From GCA-002282575 sp964519885 (GTDB taxonomy: Bacteria > Pseudomonadota > Gammaproteobacteria > Thiomicrospirales > Thiomicrospiraceae): 64,000 nt of DNA. Shown here piece after piece: positions 24,837 to 34,407 of the stretch (positions within the stretch are counted from its first letter, which is position 1; every line of letters starts with the position of its first letter). Both the position numbers and the translations under genes were made by a program. The stretch is from contig CAZFLX010000003.1 in the NCBI GenBank assembly GCA_964519885.1, positions 62,001 to 126,000 on the forward strand. Direction: 5' to 3'. A model generated the notes under the pieces. The model made no database searches, was not told the origin of the DNA, and saw only the letters and a list, made by a program, of their open reading frames with translations.

Positions 24837-26072
24837 ATGCCAACATTAACCCAATCGTCTAGCAATGTTTATGTCGGTCGTCAGCCGATTTTCAATCGGG
24901 AGTTGCAAGTTTATGCCTACGAGCTGCTATTCCGTAACAGCGAAGGCTACAACGCCGCTTCAGTGATTGGTGATGATTCTGCAACCGCTCAGGTGATTGT
25001 CAATGCCTTTGCTGAGATTGGTTTATCCAATTTAGTGGGTCAGCATAAAGCTTTTCTTAACTTTACCGAACAGTTCCTGCTCAGAGAAAATAATCACATC
25101 TTTCCCGTCAATCAAGTGGTTATTGAATTGCTTGAGACAGTTCAACCCACACAGGCTGTGATTCATGCCACGCGCAGTTTACGTGATCAGGGTTATGTCA
25201 TTGCCTTAGACGATTTTTTCTATCATGATGCGCTTAAGCCTTTGGTTGAACTGGCGCACATCATTAAGGTTGATATTCTGGCGGTTGGTATTCGCCAATT
25301 ACCAGCGCATGTACAGCTGATTCGTGCAACGAATGCCAGTGTTAGACTCTTGGCGGAAAAAGTCGAAACCCGTGAACAGTTTGAGTTGTGCAAAGCTCTA
25401 GGTATGGATTATTTTCAGGGGTATTTCTTTGCGCGTCCGCAAATTGTTAAAGGTCAGGCATTAGCCAACAACAAACTGGCTATCTTAAATCTTTTGTCAC
25501 GGGTATATGATCCCGATATTGATATGGGTGATCTAGCCGATATTATTGGTCATGATGTCGGACTAACCCATAAGCTGTTAGCTTTTGTCCGCAGCTATCC
25601 GGGCAACGAAAACATACAAATCAATTCGATTAAAGACGCAGTCCTGCGTTTCGGGCTGCAAAAATTGCAAAGTTGGGTCAGTGTGTTGGTGTTGGCTGGT
25701 AAGGATGATAAAACACCAGAACTGTTCAAAACAGCTTTAATTCGTGCGCGATTTTTACAGTTATTGGCAGAAAATGCTAACTTACCGCAAAAAGACAGCT
25801 TTTTTATGGTTGGTTTGTTCTCTTGTTTGGATGCATTGATGGATGCTGATATGTCGAGTTTGATGCAGACAATGCCACTACACGATTCCATAAAAGTGGC
25901 GCTTATCGCTAAACAAGGTGTCATGGGTGATGCCTTATCTTGCGTGTTGGCTATTGAGCAAGGAAAATTGTCTCAGGTTGTTTTCGCGCAGACCAATATT
26001 AATGAAATTTCTAACTGCTATATGCAAGCTATGAAGTGGACAACCCTCGCTTGTGCGAGTCTATCAAGCTAG
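24837..26072 (+). CDS. EAL-like + HDOD protein (YuxH family)
   Basis: A 411-residue cytoplasmic protein. The N-terminal half is an EAL-type domain starting VYVGRQPIFNRELQVYAYELLFR. The C-terminal half (from about residue 205) is an HDOD domain. Two catalytic EAL elements are changed: the EAL triad reads ELL, and the DDFGSG metal loop is DDFFYHD. It is therefore probably a poor or inactive phosphodiesterase that still binds c-di-GMP or acts through partners. YuxH-type proteins regulate motility and virulence in other bacteria. It is a single gene after a hairpin, with the rpmE2 promoter following it. Confidence 0.85.
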   Translation: MPTLTQSSSNVYVGRQPIFNRELQVYAYELLFRNSEGYNAASVIGDDSATAQVIVNAFAEIGLSNLVGQHKAFLNFTEQFLLRENNHIFPVNQVVIELLETVQPTQAVIHATRSLRDQGYVIALDDFFYHDALKPLVELAHIIKVDILAVGIRQLPAHVQLIRATNASVRLLAEKVETREQFELCKALGMDYFQGYFFARPQIVKGQALANNKLAILNLLSRVYDPDIDMGDLADIIGHDVGLTHKLLAFVRSYPGNENIQINSIKDAVLRFGLQKLQSWVSVLVLAGKDDKTPELFKTALIRARFLQLLAENANLPQKDSFFMVGLFSCLDALMDADMSSLMQTMPLHDSIKVALIAKQGVMGDALSCVLAIEQGKLSQVVFAQTNINEISNCYMQAMKWTTLACASLSS

Positions 26073-26121
26073 CTTTACCATCTATTGTGGTTAGAATGAA
26101 GTTACTAACTATATATGGTTA

Positions 26122-26150
26122 TTGCAAAATCAGTTGCTTAGCGTTAAAAT
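26122..26150 (+). promoter_or_regulatory. Predicted sigma-70 promoter of rpmE2
   Basis: TTGCAA at 26122-26127 and TAAAAT at 26145-26150 are separated by 17 bases, close to the housekeeping consensus. A CAGGA ribosome binding site follows seven bases before the rpmE2 ATG at 26189. Confidence 0.5.
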
Positions 26151-26188
26151 ATTCGTTTATTTAAGACACCAAATAACAGGATTTTGCC

Positions 26189-26428
26189 ATGAAAGAAGGC
26201 ATTCACCCAAAATATAACCCAGTTGTGTTTCAAGACATTACCACTGGTGACATGTTTATCACGCGTTCTACCATGAACACTAAGCAAACGATTGATGTTG
26301 ACGGTAAAACTTACGGTTTAGTGCGTCTAGAGGTTTCTAGCTCATCTCATCCTTTCTACACCGGTCAACAAACTCTGGTGGATACGGAAGGTCGTATTGA
26401 GAAGTTCCGCAACCGCTACAAGCGTTAA
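26189..26428 (+). CDS. rpmE2: 50S ribosomal protein L31 type B
   Basis: A 79-residue ribosomal protein that starts MKEGIHPKYNPVVFQD and ends HPFYTGQQTLVDTEGRIEKFRNRYKR. It has no cysteine, so the zinc-binding CxxC of type A L31 is missing. This is the type B form, which in many bacteria replaces the zinc form during zinc shortage under Zur control. No zinc-uptake genes or obvious Zur box are beside it, and a normal promoter precedes it. It may be the only, constitutive L31 here (inference). It is followed by a nuclease gene. Confidence 0.95.
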   Translation: MKEGIHPKYNPVVFQDITTGDMFITRSTMNTKQTIDVDGKTYGLVRLEVSSSSHPFYTGQQTLVDTEGRIEKFRNRYKR

Positions 26429-26454
26429 TTGGCGAGCTCTGCGTGAGCCTGTCA

Positions 26455-27270
26455 ATGCCGAACAAAAGCCTAGCCATTGTGGCTGGGCTTTTTGCATTTT
26501 GCGTTAGCGGTTTTGCTTTTGCTGACGAAGATTGTGCACCGACTAAGATTGATCAGCGCGTTAAGGTGGATATCGTTTATGATGGGAGTGCTTTTTTGGT
26601 TGGTGATGCCGTCGTCAGCTTAACTGGCGTGCATGTGCCCGTCTATTCGCGTCATCTACAACCGCCACAACCCTTGGGTAAGGCTATTGCTCAAGCTGTG
26701 GGTGAATTGGTGCAGCGCAGCAAGGGTTTTTTGAATTTAGAGTATGATCAGCTCGGTGCTTACAAGGGTAAAGTCTTAGCCCATGTGTATTTGGGTGATG
26801 GTAGAAATTTAGCCTTAAGTTTATTAGAGAATGGCTTTGCGCTAGTCGATACCCAGCTACCAAATCAGTTACATGCACAATGTTATCGACGTGCTGAGGC
26901 TAGAGCACGTGAAGCTAAGTTGGGTTTGTGGCAGTTTCAAGACCTAGGGGTTCCTGTTATCGAATCAAGCAAACTCACGGCTGATCATAAAGGCTTTCAA
27001 ATTGTTCGTGGTAAAATTGTTAAAGTCGAACAAAAAGAACAGTTTGTTTCGTTAATTATGGATAGAGCTAGTATTCGTATTATGAGTGATGTGTTGCCCA
27101 TGTTCGATGTCAAAGCTCTATTGGCGCTGAATGGTAAAGTGGTGGAAATTCGTGATGATTTTAGTTTTTATAAAAACTATATGATCGCTTCCTTAGAGCA
27201 CCCAGGTCAAATTGATCTATTGGCTGATGGCTTTTATGAGCAGTTAGTCAAACAAGCCAAAACCCCTTAA
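26455..27270 (+). CDS. Exported staphylococcal-nuclease-like protein
   Basis: About 271 residues from ATG 26455, or 275 from GTG 26443. A signal peptide (LAIVAGLFAFCVSGFAFA) is followed by a staphylococcal-nuclease-like domain to about residue 155. That domain contains LTGVHVP, LEYDQLGAYKGKVLAHVYL and AEARAREAKLGLWQF. The usual catalytic Arg/Glu triad is not clearly aligned, so activity is uncertain. A further C-terminal region (GKIVKVEQKEQFVSLIMD on) looks like an OB-type fold. It lies between rpmE2 and hemE and may be co-transcribed. It could bind or cut nucleic acid in the periplasm, or be a catalytically dead relative. Confidence 0.7.
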   Translation: MPNKSLAIVAGLFAFCVSGFAFADEDCAPTKIDQRVKVDIVYDGSAFLVGDAVVSLTGVHVPVYSRHLQPPQPLGKAIAQAVGELVQRSKGFLNLEYDQLGAYKGKVLAHVYLGDGRNLALSLLENGFALVDTQLPNQLHAQCYRRAEARAREAKLGLWQFQDLGVPVIESSKLTADHKGFQIVRGKIVKVEQKEQFVSLIMDRASIRIMSDVLPMFDVKALLALNGKVVEIRDDFSFYKNYMIASLEHPGQIDLLADGFYEQLVKQAKTP

Positions 27271-27329
27271 TATGACATTCGTTTACCCGCCCCTTCGTTG
27301 GGATTTTGATTTTTTTGAGAAAATAAATT

Positions 27330-28400
27330 ATGTCTGCTGAATTGAAAAATGATCGTTTTTTACGCGCCCTCCTCCGTCAACCGGTCGATACCACGCCTGT
27401 GTGGATGATGCGTCAAGCGGGTCGTTATTTGCCTGAGTATCGTGCCACTCGAGCAAAAGCTGGCAGCTTTATGGCGTTATGCACCAATCCTGAGTTGGCG
27501 TGTGAAGTCACCATTCAGCCATTAGAACGTTATGATTTAGATGCAGCCATTCTATTTTCTGATATTTTGACCATTCCTGATGCGATGGGCTTAGGGCTGA
27601 GTTTCGCACAAGGCGAAGGTCCTCAATTCGCCCGTCCTATCACCTGTAAAGCCGATGTCGATAAGATTGGTGTGCCTGATCCTGAAACGGAATTGAAGTA
27701 CGTCATGGATGCGGTGCGTACCATTCGTCGTGAGTTAAATGGTCGCGTGCCCCTAATCGGTTTTTCGGGTTCGCCTTGGACTTTGGCTACCTATATGGTT
27801 GAAGGTGGTAGCAGCAAAACTTTTTCTAAAATCAAAGCAATGATGTATAACGAGCCGGCGACCTTGCATGCGTTACTGGACAAGTTAGCACAATCGGTTA
27901 CCAGCTATTTAAATGCGCAAATTGCGGCAGGTGCGCAAGCGGTACAAATTTTTGATACTTGGGGTGGTGCGCTGTCAACGCCTGCTTTCCGTGAGTTTTC
28001 TCTGCGTTATATGCAACAAATTAGTGCGGGGCTTACCAAAGAAGCCGACGGTCGTCGTGTGCCATTGATTGTGTTCACCAAAGGCGGTGGTCAGTGGATT
28101 GAAGAGATTGCTGTCGGTGCTGATTGCGTTGGGTTGGATTGGACCGTTGAACTGGGCGACATTCGTGCGCGTTTAGGAGATAAGGTTGCTTTGCAGGGCA
28201 ATATGGATCCTGGTTTACTTTATGCTCAGCCTGAGATTATTGATGCGGAAGTGGCGCGTATTTTGGCGAGCTTTGGTCAGCATTCAGCAACGTCAGGTCA
28301 TGTGTTTAACCTGGGTCACGGTATTCACCCTGAGATCAATCCTGAGCATGTCAAAGCCTATGTTGATGCAGTGCACAAACACGGTGCGCAGTACCATTAA
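27330..28400 (+). CDS. hemE: Uroporphyrinogen decarboxylase
   Basis: A 356-residue cytoplasmic enzyme that converts uroporphyrinogen III to coproporphyrinogen III in haem synthesis. It opens with the family motif PVWMMRQAGRYLPEYR (22-37), followed by ILFSDILTIPDAMGL with the catalytic Asp. GFSGSPWTLATYMVEG and the terminal FNLGHGIHPEINPEHV are also present. Length is normal. Its stop shares an A with the ATG of rsuA (TAATG), so translation of rsuA is probably coupled. Confidence 0.97.
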   Translation: MSAELKNDRFLRALLRQPVDTTPVWMMRQAGRYLPEYRATRAKAGSFMALCTNPELACEVTIQPLERYDLDAAILFSDILTIPDAMGLGLSFAQGEGPQFARPITCKADVDKIGVPDPETELKYVMDAVRTIRRELNGRVPLIGFSGSPWTLATYMVEGGSSKTFSKIKAMMYNEPATLHALLDKLAQSVTSYLNAQIAAGAQAVQIFDTWGGALSTPAFREFSLRYMQQISAGLTKEADGRRVPLIVFTKGGGQWIEEIAVGADCVGLDWTVELGDIRARLGDKVALQGNMDPGLLYAQPEIIDAEVARILASFGQHSATSGHVFNLGHGIHPEINPEHVKAYVDAVHKHGAQYH

Positions 28401-29110
28401 TGACGTTATTGCAAGCCATTCAAAGCCAAGGCGTCGGTAGTCGAAAACACTGTTTGGCGCTGATTGAGCGGGGTCATGCCTTGGTTGATGGTGAGGTGTG
28501 TGTCAAGCATAAAACGCCCGTTTTGCCCGAACAGGTTAGCTTTTACTTTGATGATGAGTTGTGTGTTTGGCAAGAGCGTGTTGTGGTAATGATGCACAAG
28601 CCATTGGGCTACGAGTGCTCGGCTAGACCACAGCATCATCCCAGTGTGCTGGATTTGTTACCGAGTATTTACCGTGCGCGTGGTGTTCAGCCTGTCGGGC
28701 GTTTGGATGTGGATACCAGTGGGCTGTTGTTGTTGACCGATGATGGTCAACTCATTCATCGTCTGACCCATCCCAAACGTCATGTGCCGAAATCCTATCA
28801 TGTCACCACGCGTGATCCTGTGACTGAGACGCAAATAAACGCACTCTGGCAAGAGATCGAGCTGAAAGATGACCCTAAGCCTGTTAAAGCGGTTTCGGTG
28901 CAACAGACGGCTTCCCATGAATTGTTACTGGTGATTGATGAAGGTCGTTATCATCAAGTGAGGCGTATGTTAGCGGCTGTGGGTAACAGTGTGGATAAGT
29001 TGGTAAGAATTCAAATGGGCACCCTGCCCTTGCCTGATGATTTGCCACCAGGCGCATGGCGCAATATTGAAGAAGCGGATATTGGTATCGTTTTACGATC
29101 AAATAGCTAA
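28400..29110 (+). CDS. rsuA: Ribosomal small subunit pseudouridine synthase A family
   Basis: A 236-residue S4-domain pseudouridine synthase. The N-terminal S4 domain (about 1-58) binds RNA. The catalytic Asp103 lies in GRLDVDTSGLLLLT, and EGRYHQVRRM near residue 180 is the other conserved element. RsuA modifies U516 of 16S rRNA; RluB/E/F are relatives, but length and sequence fit RsuA best. It is translationally coupled to hemE and ends 17 bases before the convergent diguanylate cyclase. An exact DnaA box (TGTGGATAA, 28990-28998) lies inside the gene and may be chance. Confidence 0.9.
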   Translation: MTLLQAIQSQGVGSRKHCLALIERGHALVDGEVCVKHKTPVLPEQVSFYFDDELCVWQERVVVMMHKPLGYECSARPQHHPSVLDLLPSIYRARGVQPVGRLDVDTSGLLLLTDDGQLIHRLTHPKRHVPKSYHVTTRDPVTETQINALWQEIELKDDPKPVKAVSVQQTASHELLLVIDEGRYHQVRRMLAAVGNSVDKLVRIQMGTLPLPDDLPPGAWRNIEEADIGIVLRSNS

Positions 29111-29127
29111 AGGCTCTATATTCGCAA

Positions 29128-30408
29128 CTATTCGACGCGATTGCGTCCGTTACGCTTAGCTAGGTAAAGTCGTGCGTCGGCTTCACCGATATAATGGTTG
29201 ACCACTTCTTTGGTAACAAAGGATAGGTTGCTCGGTTGAATGCTCGTCGTACCAATACTGACGGTGTAGTTGATGACTTGCTCATCGGGTGTGAGGATGG
29301 CTTGTTGTCTAACCTCGCTGAGAATTTTTTCGGCGATTTGCTGCACATCCTCAGCATTGGTTGAAGGCACTAACACCAGAAACTCTTCACCACCAAAGCG
29401 AAAAATGAAATCTGATTTACGTAAGGTCTTTTTCAGAATTTCGCTAAAGTTTTGAATAACCTGATCGCCAGCAAGATGACCATAGCTGTCATTAATCTGT
29501 TTGAAGTGATCTAAATCCATCATCAGCAAGGCACAGCTGCTTTCAGTTGCTTTAGCGATTTCAATTTGCGCACTCATGATTTTATCGAGCAAATGACGGG
29601 TAAGCACCCCTGTGAGTGGGTCTTTGTGGTACTCGGTAATCATCATCATGTCGTTTAGAATGGCAATTTCAGCCCCTATTTCCAACGATATATAGTCTAA
29701 ACGCCCCATTAAATGAATGAGATGTTTGGGGTGTTTATTACCCGATGCGTATTGTGTTAATACTTCTTTGCCTAATTTATGTAATTTGATGTGCAGACGT
29801 TCTATTTCTTTGAAATGGCTGCTAGATTTGAGCATGGGAATAATATGACCATGCAACCAGCGACCAAAAGTACAACGATTATGGTCTAACTCTACCGGTG
29901 ATTCGGGTTCTATGCCCTGCAATTGTGTTATCAAACGCAACATCCATTGCAAGTGATTTTGATAATGTACCAACAGGTTTTTTTCGCTTAAATTCGCTAA
30001 ATGAGACAGTCGTATGTGATTTTTGACCGCTAATTGGCGTAAATAATGGTGAAAATAGGCACGAGATACCTTATGTTCGATGCGTTCGAAGCCTTGGTTT
30101 AAGGCAATGACCTCTTTACAGTTTTGCTCGTTGACCAAATTGCCTAAAACGCTTCTGGCTAAGGCCATTAAATCGGTATGAATGAGAGGGTAATGGATGT
30201 CGTTGAGTAAGCAAGCCTGCACAAAGGCATCGGTTTGTTCATCTTCGTTTTGATCCGTTAATTTTTCAAACAGGTCTTTGAGTAACTGAAATCTTAATAA
30301 TAGTCCTTGATCATAACTGGAGTCAGCTGGCTGTTCATCGCTGAGTTCAGGATAAACAGCTAGCAATAAAGGCTGTATCAGTGATTGTAGGTTTTGCCAA
30401 TAGGTCAT
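29128..30408 (-). CDS. CZB-domain diguanylate cyclase (DgcZ-like)
   Basis: A 426-residue cytoplasmic protein. A helical N-terminal region (1-140) is followed by a CZB zinc-sensing domain. It has Cys179 in NRCTFGRW and an HxxxH pair at His206/His210; C-to-H spacing of 27 equals that of E. coli DgcZ. His148 or His152 can supply the fourth ligand. A GGDEF domain follows with GGEEF at 339-343 and an intact DLDHFKQINDSYGH segment. In DgcZ, zinc binding inhibits c-di-GMP synthesis, so zinc control is plausible here. It lies 22 bases downstream of rho and may be read from that transcript. Confidence 0.85.
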   Translation of the reverse strand: MTYWQNLQSLIQPLLLAVYPELSDEQPADSSYDQGLLLRFQLLKDLFEKLTDQNEDEQTDAFVQACLLNDIHYPLIHTDLMALARSVLGNLVNEQNCKEVIALNQGFERIEHKVSRAYFHHYLRQLAVKNHIRLSHLANLSEKNLLVHYQNHLQWMLRLITQLQGIEPESPVELDHNRCTFGRWLHGHIIPMLKSSSHFKEIERLHIKLHKLGKEVLTQYASGNKHPKHLIHLMGRLDYISLEIGAEIAILNDMMMITEYHKDPLTGVLTRHLLDKIMSAQIEIAKATESSCALLMMDLDHFKQINDSYGHLAGDQVIQNFSEILKKTLRKSDFIFRFGGEEFLVLVPSTNAEDVQQIAEKILSEVRQQAILTPDEQVINYTVSIGTTSIQPSNLSFVTKEVVNHYIGEADARLYLAKRNGRNRVE

Positions 30409-30430
30409 GAACGATTACCAGACTTAGCGA

Positions 30431-31690
30431 TTAGCCACCACGTTTCATGGCAGCAAAGAACTCATCATTCGTTTTGCTAGCTTTGAGGCGATCATTGAGG
30501 AACTCTATCGCTTCGGTGTCACCCATATTCCCCAAGAACTTACGCACAATCCATAGCATATTCAGCTCATCCGCTTTAGTCAGTAGCTCTTCACGACGCG
30601 TGCCAGAGCGTTTGATATTAATGGCAGGGAAGACGCGACGTTCGGCAATGTGGCGATCCAAATGGACCTCCATGTTACCGGTACCTTTAAATTCCTCGTA
30701 AATGACATCATCCATTTTCGAGCCAGTTTCGACCAGTGCGGTAGCGAGAATGGTGAGTGAACCACCTTCTTCGATGTTACGTGCTGCACCAAAGAAACGC
30801 TTAGGACGATGCAGTGCATTGGCATCCACACCACCGGTCAAGATTTTACCTGACGAGGGGGCAACGGTATTGTAAGCACGTGCTAAACGCGTGATCGAGT
30901 CGAGCAGAATGATGACATCGCGTTTGTGTTCAACCAAGCGTTTGGCTTTTTCAATCACCATTTCGGCTACTTGTACGTGGCGATTGGCGGGTTCATCAAA
31001 GGTCGAAGCAATCACTTCCCCTTTGACCGTGCGTTGCATTTCCGTTACTTCTTCAGGGCGCTCGTCAATTAATAACACAATCAGGTAAGCATCGGGGTGA
31101 TTGACCGCAATGGAGTGAGCGATGTTTTGCAACATCATGGTTTTACCTGCTTTAGGTGGTGCCACAATCAAGCCACGTTGACCCTTACCAAAAGGTGCTA
31201 CCAAGTCGATAACACGCGCAGTAATATCCTCGGTCGAACCATTACCAATTTCCATGCGCAAGCGTTTGGTGGCGTGCAGTGGTGTTAAATTCTCGAACAG
31301 AATTTTGTGTTGGGCAACTTCTGGCGGTTCAAAGTTGATGCTATCGACTTTGAGTAGGGCAAAATAACGCTCGCCATCTTTCGGTGTGCGAATACGCCCT
31401 GATACTGTGTCGCCTTGACGCAAGCCAAAACGACGAATTTGGCTGGGAGAAACGTATAAATCATCTGGACCTGAAAGGTAAGTGCCTTCTTCAGTACGCA
31501 AGAATCCAAAGCCGTCGGGTAAAATTTCTAGTACACCAGAACCCGAAATATCCTCGCCTTTTTTGGCGTGGTCTTTGAGTAGGGCAAAAATAATATCTTG
31601 TTTACGTGCTCGAGTAAGCTCTAGTCCAAGACTGTTAGCTAATTCTTGTAATTCGGCGATATGACGTTTTTTGAGTTCGTTGAGATTCAT
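30431..31690 (-). CDS. rho: Transcription termination factor Rho
   Basis: A 419-residue hexameric RNA helicase. An N-terminal Rho-N and RNA-binding domain includes GVLEILPDGFGFLR. Walker A APPKAGKTMML is near residue 180, LIDERPEEV and the Q-loop SITRLARAYN are present, and the DVIYEEFKGTGN segment is the target of bicyclomycin-type binding. Length matches E. coli Rho, with no long insertion. It follows trxA after 73 bases, the conserved trxA-rho order. That gap may be an autoregulatory leader, since rho is usually self-terminated. Confidence 0.97.
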   Translation of the reverse strand: MNLNELKKRHIAELQELANSLGLELTRARKQDIIFALLKDHAKKGEDISGSGVLEILPDGFGFLRTEEGTYLSGPDDLYVSPSQIRRFGLRQGDTVSGRIRTPKDGERYFALLKVDSINFEPPEVAQHKILFENLTPLHATKRLRMEIGNGSTEDITARVIDLVAPFGKGQRGLIVAPPKAGKTMMLQNIAHSIAVNHPDAYLIVLLIDERPEEVTEMQRTVKGEVIASTFDEPANRHVQVAEMVIEKAKRLVEHKRDVIILLDSITRLARAYNTVAPSSGKILTGGVDANALHRPKRFFGAARNIEEGGSLTILATALVETGSKMDDVIYEEFKGTGNMEVHLDRHIAERRVFPAINIKRSGTRREELLTKADELNMLWIVRKFLGNMGDTEAIEFLNDRLKASKTNDEFFAAMKRGG

Positions 31691-31728
31691 GCGATTTTAT
31701 AGGGTCCAGAAAAGGGAGACGGAAGAGT

Positions 31729-31753
31729 GGGGTAGGCGAGAGTGGCTTACCCC
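31729..31753 (-). terminator. Hairpin between trxA and rho
   Basis: GGGGTAGGC and GCTTACCCC can form a nine-pair stem with one G-T pair and a seven-base loop. It lies ten bases after trxA. No clean T-run follows, so it may be an attenuator or RNA-stability element in the rho leader rather than a full terminator. Confidence 0.35.
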
Positions 31754-31763
31754 GAATCATGGT

Positions 31764-32093
31764 TTAAGCTAGGTTGCTGTTTAGGAAGTCAGTCAATTGA
31801 GATTTTGAAAGTGCGCCAACGCGCGTGGCAACCACTTGACCGCCTTTCAATAACATTAAGGTAGGGATACCACGCACACCAAATTTAGGCGGTTGTGCTG
31901 GGTTTTCGTCGATGTTCAATTTAGCAACCACGACTTTACCCGTGTATTCTTGTGCCACTTCATCTAAAATGGGGGCAATCATTTTACACGGACCACACCA
32001 AGGTGCCCAGAAATCAAGCAAAACAGGCAGTTCAGCATTGATGATGTCTTGTTCAAAGGTACTATCAGAGGTGTGTAGAACTAAATCGCTCAT
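31764..32093 (-). CDS. trxA: Thioredoxin 1
   Basis: A 109-residue protein with the redox motif WCGPC at 32-36, cis-Pro in RGIPTLML and the classical thioredoxin length. It reduces cytoplasmic disulfides, for example in ribonucleotide reductase and peroxiredoxins. The segment NPAQPPKFGVRGIPT differs slightly from E. coli (PPKF for APKY) but keeps the fold. It is upstream of rho, as in E. coli, and divergent from uvrD with 119 bases between, where the promoters must lie. Confidence 0.96.
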   Translation of the reverse strand: MSDLVLHTSDSTFEQDIINAELPVLLDFWAPWCGPCKMIAPILDEVAQEYTGKVVVAKLNIDENPAQPPKFGVRGIPTLMLLKGGQVVATRVGALSKSQLTDFLNSNLA

Positions 32094-32212
32094 GGGGTTC
32101 TCCCGTTGAGAAAAAGAAAAAAGGATAAGTTGTGTTAGGCAAGTCGCCTTATTCGGACGATTAAGACTAGTCGAAACTATATTAGGTCATTTTTACAGGG
32201 TTTTAACTAAAA

Positions 32213-34405
32213 ATGCAAGCAAAAAATCAAGCCGTGTGGCAAGAGGGTTTAAATCAGGCGCAATTAGCCGCTGTGACTAGCCGTCTTCCTTACGCTTTAG
32301 TGTTGGCCGGTGCGGGCAGTGGCAAAACGCGTGTGCTGATTGCACGTATGTTGTATTTGCTCAGCGAGCGTGGTTATGGTCCTGCTCAGGTGTTGGCTTT
32401 AACCTTCACCAATAAAGCGGCGGGTGAAATGCGCCATCGTTTGGCGGGGGTGTTTCCATGGGCGAATCATGTGTGGATGGGGACTTTTCATGGCATTGCG
32501 CATCGGTTATTACGATTGCATGCACGCGAAGCCGATTTGCCCGATAGTTTTACCGTCATTGACAGTGAAGATCAGCAACGTTTGTGTAAACGCATTCTGC
32601 GTGAGCATGAGATTGATGAAAAGGTGCTTTCGAGTAAAACTCTGGCCTATTTAATTGGTCGAGAAAAAGATCAGGGGCGACGCGCACAGGATGTCGCTCA
32701 AGCCTATGGTGAATTGCCTTGGTTGCCTTTATACGAAGCCTATGAGCAACAGTGTCAGGTGTCGGGTCTGGTTGATTTTGGTGAGTTGCTATTGCGTAGT
32801 TATGAATTGTTGCTCAAGCATCCGTCGTTACTAGCCCATTACCAGGGACGTTTTCGTGAAATTTTGGTTGATGAGTTTCAAGACACCAACCGTTTACAGT
32901 ACCAGTGGCTGAAGTTGTTGGCAGGCGAGGGTTGTGGGCTGTTTGTTGTCGGTGACGATGACCAGTCTATTTACGGCTGGCGGGGTGCGGAAGTGGCGAA
33001 TATTCGTGACTTCACCGAAACCTGCGTGCCTTGCGATATTGTGCGCTTAGAGCAGAATTATCGTTCGACACAAACCATTTTGTCGGCGGCGAATGCGGTG
33101 ATTGCCCATAATGAAGGACGCATGGGTAAAGACCTTTGGTCGGCTCAGGGCGAGGGCGACAAAGTCGGTCATTATGCCGCCATTAATGAATTCGATGAAG
33201 CGCGTTATATTGTGCAGGGCATTCGTCGTTGGCAGGAAGCGGGGGGCGCTTTAGCTGAGGTGGCGCTCTTGTATCGTTCTAACCATCAATCGCGCGTACT
33301 GGAACAAGTATTAACGCGTGAGGGTATTCCTTACAAGGTTACGGGTGGCATGCGCTTTTTCGAGCGTGCTGAAGTGAAAGATGCCTTGGCTTACACGCGT
33401 TTGCTGTTAAATCCGCAAGACGATGCCGCTTTTGCCCGTGTGATTAATACGCCGACACGCGGCTTGGGTGAAAAGTCGTTAGCAAAAATTGCCCAAGTTG
33501 CTCAGCAACAGCATCTCAGTTTATTAGAAGCCACCACTTGGATGGCGGAAAAGGGCGGCTTGTCGGGTAAAGCCTTGCAAGGGGCTGCGGCATTTGTGGC
33601 GTTGTTTAAGCAATGGCAGTCTTTACGTGAAGGTGACGTCGCTGTGTTAATGGAAGCCATTGTGAAAGATTCTGGCTTGTGGGAATTTTATGGTCAGGAT
33701 GGACTAACAGGCGAAGGGCGACAAGAAAACTTAACCGAATTAGTGAGTGCCGCCAGTCAATACCAAGTCGATGAAGATGCCGCTGAAGCTTTGGCGATTA
33801 CTGACCCTTTGTTGCTGTTTTTGGCGCAAACCGCGCTCGATGCAGGAGATAAGGGCGATACTGAGCGCGATTTAGCCCAATTGATGACCATTCATGCCGC
33901 TAAGGGTTTGGAGTTCGCTTGGGTGGCGGTGACAGGGTTAGAAGAGGGCATTTTTCCGCTGTCGCGTGCCTTGGAAGATGCCGATGGGCTGAGCGAAGAG
34001 CGTCGCCTGATGTATGTGGCGATGACGCGTGCTAAACAGTCGTTGTTACTGACCAGCTGTTCGATGCGCCGCTTTCATGGTGCTGAAAGCCTGATGCAGG
34101 TATCGCGTTTTGTGCAGGAGATTCCGTCAGAGCTGATTCAGTCGATTGGTGCTTATCAACGTAGTGCGGTCAGTAGTTACGCTAGTAACGCTAATGACAC
34201 AGACGAACCGACTGAGTCGGCTAAGCCAAGCGATGAAGTGCCATTTCCGAAAGGCAGCAAGGTGATTCACGCTCGTTTTGGCGAGGGCTTGGTCATTGCC
34301 GTCGATGGCATGGGCGAGGATGGTCGCGTACAGGTGCGTTTTTGCGATGCCACGCGCTGGTTATTATTAAGTGTCGCTAAATTAGAGCGCTGGCAGGGGG
34401 AGTAA
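32213..34405 (+). CDS. uvrD: DNA helicase II (UvrD)
   Basis: A 730-residue superfamily 1A helicase. Walker A GAGSGKT is at 33-39, VDEFQDTNRLQYQW is motif II, DDDQSIYGWRGAEV follows, and LMTIHAAKGLEF and MTRAKQ are near the end. The C-terminal GSKVIHARFGEGLV to VAKLERW region is the tudor-like RNA-polymerase-binding domain found in UvrD/PcrA but not Rep. It acts in nucleotide excision repair and mismatch repair. The next gene, ychJ, begins two bases after its stop. Confidence 0.95.
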   Translation: MQAKNQAVWQEGLNQAQLAAVTSRLPYALVLAGAGSGKTRVLIARMLYLLSERGYGPAQVLALTFTNKAAGEMRHRLAGVFPWANHVWMGTFHGIAHRLLRLHAREADLPDSFTVIDSEDQQRLCKRILREHEIDEKVLSSKTLAYLIGREKDQGRRAQDVAQAYGELPWLPLYEAYEQQCQVSGLVDFGELLLRSYELLLKHPSLLAHYQGRFREILVDEFQDTNRLQYQWLKLLAGEGCGLFVVGDDDQSIYGWRGAEVANIRDFTETCVPCDIVRLEQNYRSTQTILSAANAVIAHNEGRMGKDLWSAQGEGDKVGHYAAINEFDEARYIVQGIRRWQEAGGALAEVALLYRSNHQSRVLEQVLTREGIPYKVTGGMRFFERAEVKDALAYTRLLLNPQDDAAFARVINTPTRGLGEKSLAKIAQVAQQQHLSLLEATTWMAEKGGLSGKALQGAAAFVALFKQWQSLREGDVAVLMEAIVKDSGLWEFYGQDGLTGEGRQENLTELVSAASQYQVDEDAAEALAITDPLLLFLAQTALDAGDKGDTERDLAQLMTIHAAKGLEFAWVAVTGLEEGIFPLSRALEDADGLSEERRLMYVAMTRAKQSLLLTSCSMRRFHGAESLMQVSRFVQEIPSELIQSIGAYQRSAVSSYASNANDTDEPTESAKPSDEVPFPKGSKVIHARFGEGLVIAVDGMGEDGRVQVRFCDATRWLLLSVAKLERWQGE

Positions 34406-34407
34406 TC

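Noticed and set aside
28990..28998. DnaA box inside rsuA as part of an origin
   Set aside because: It is a single exact box inside a coding region with no neighbours; roughly one such site is expected by chance in the window.
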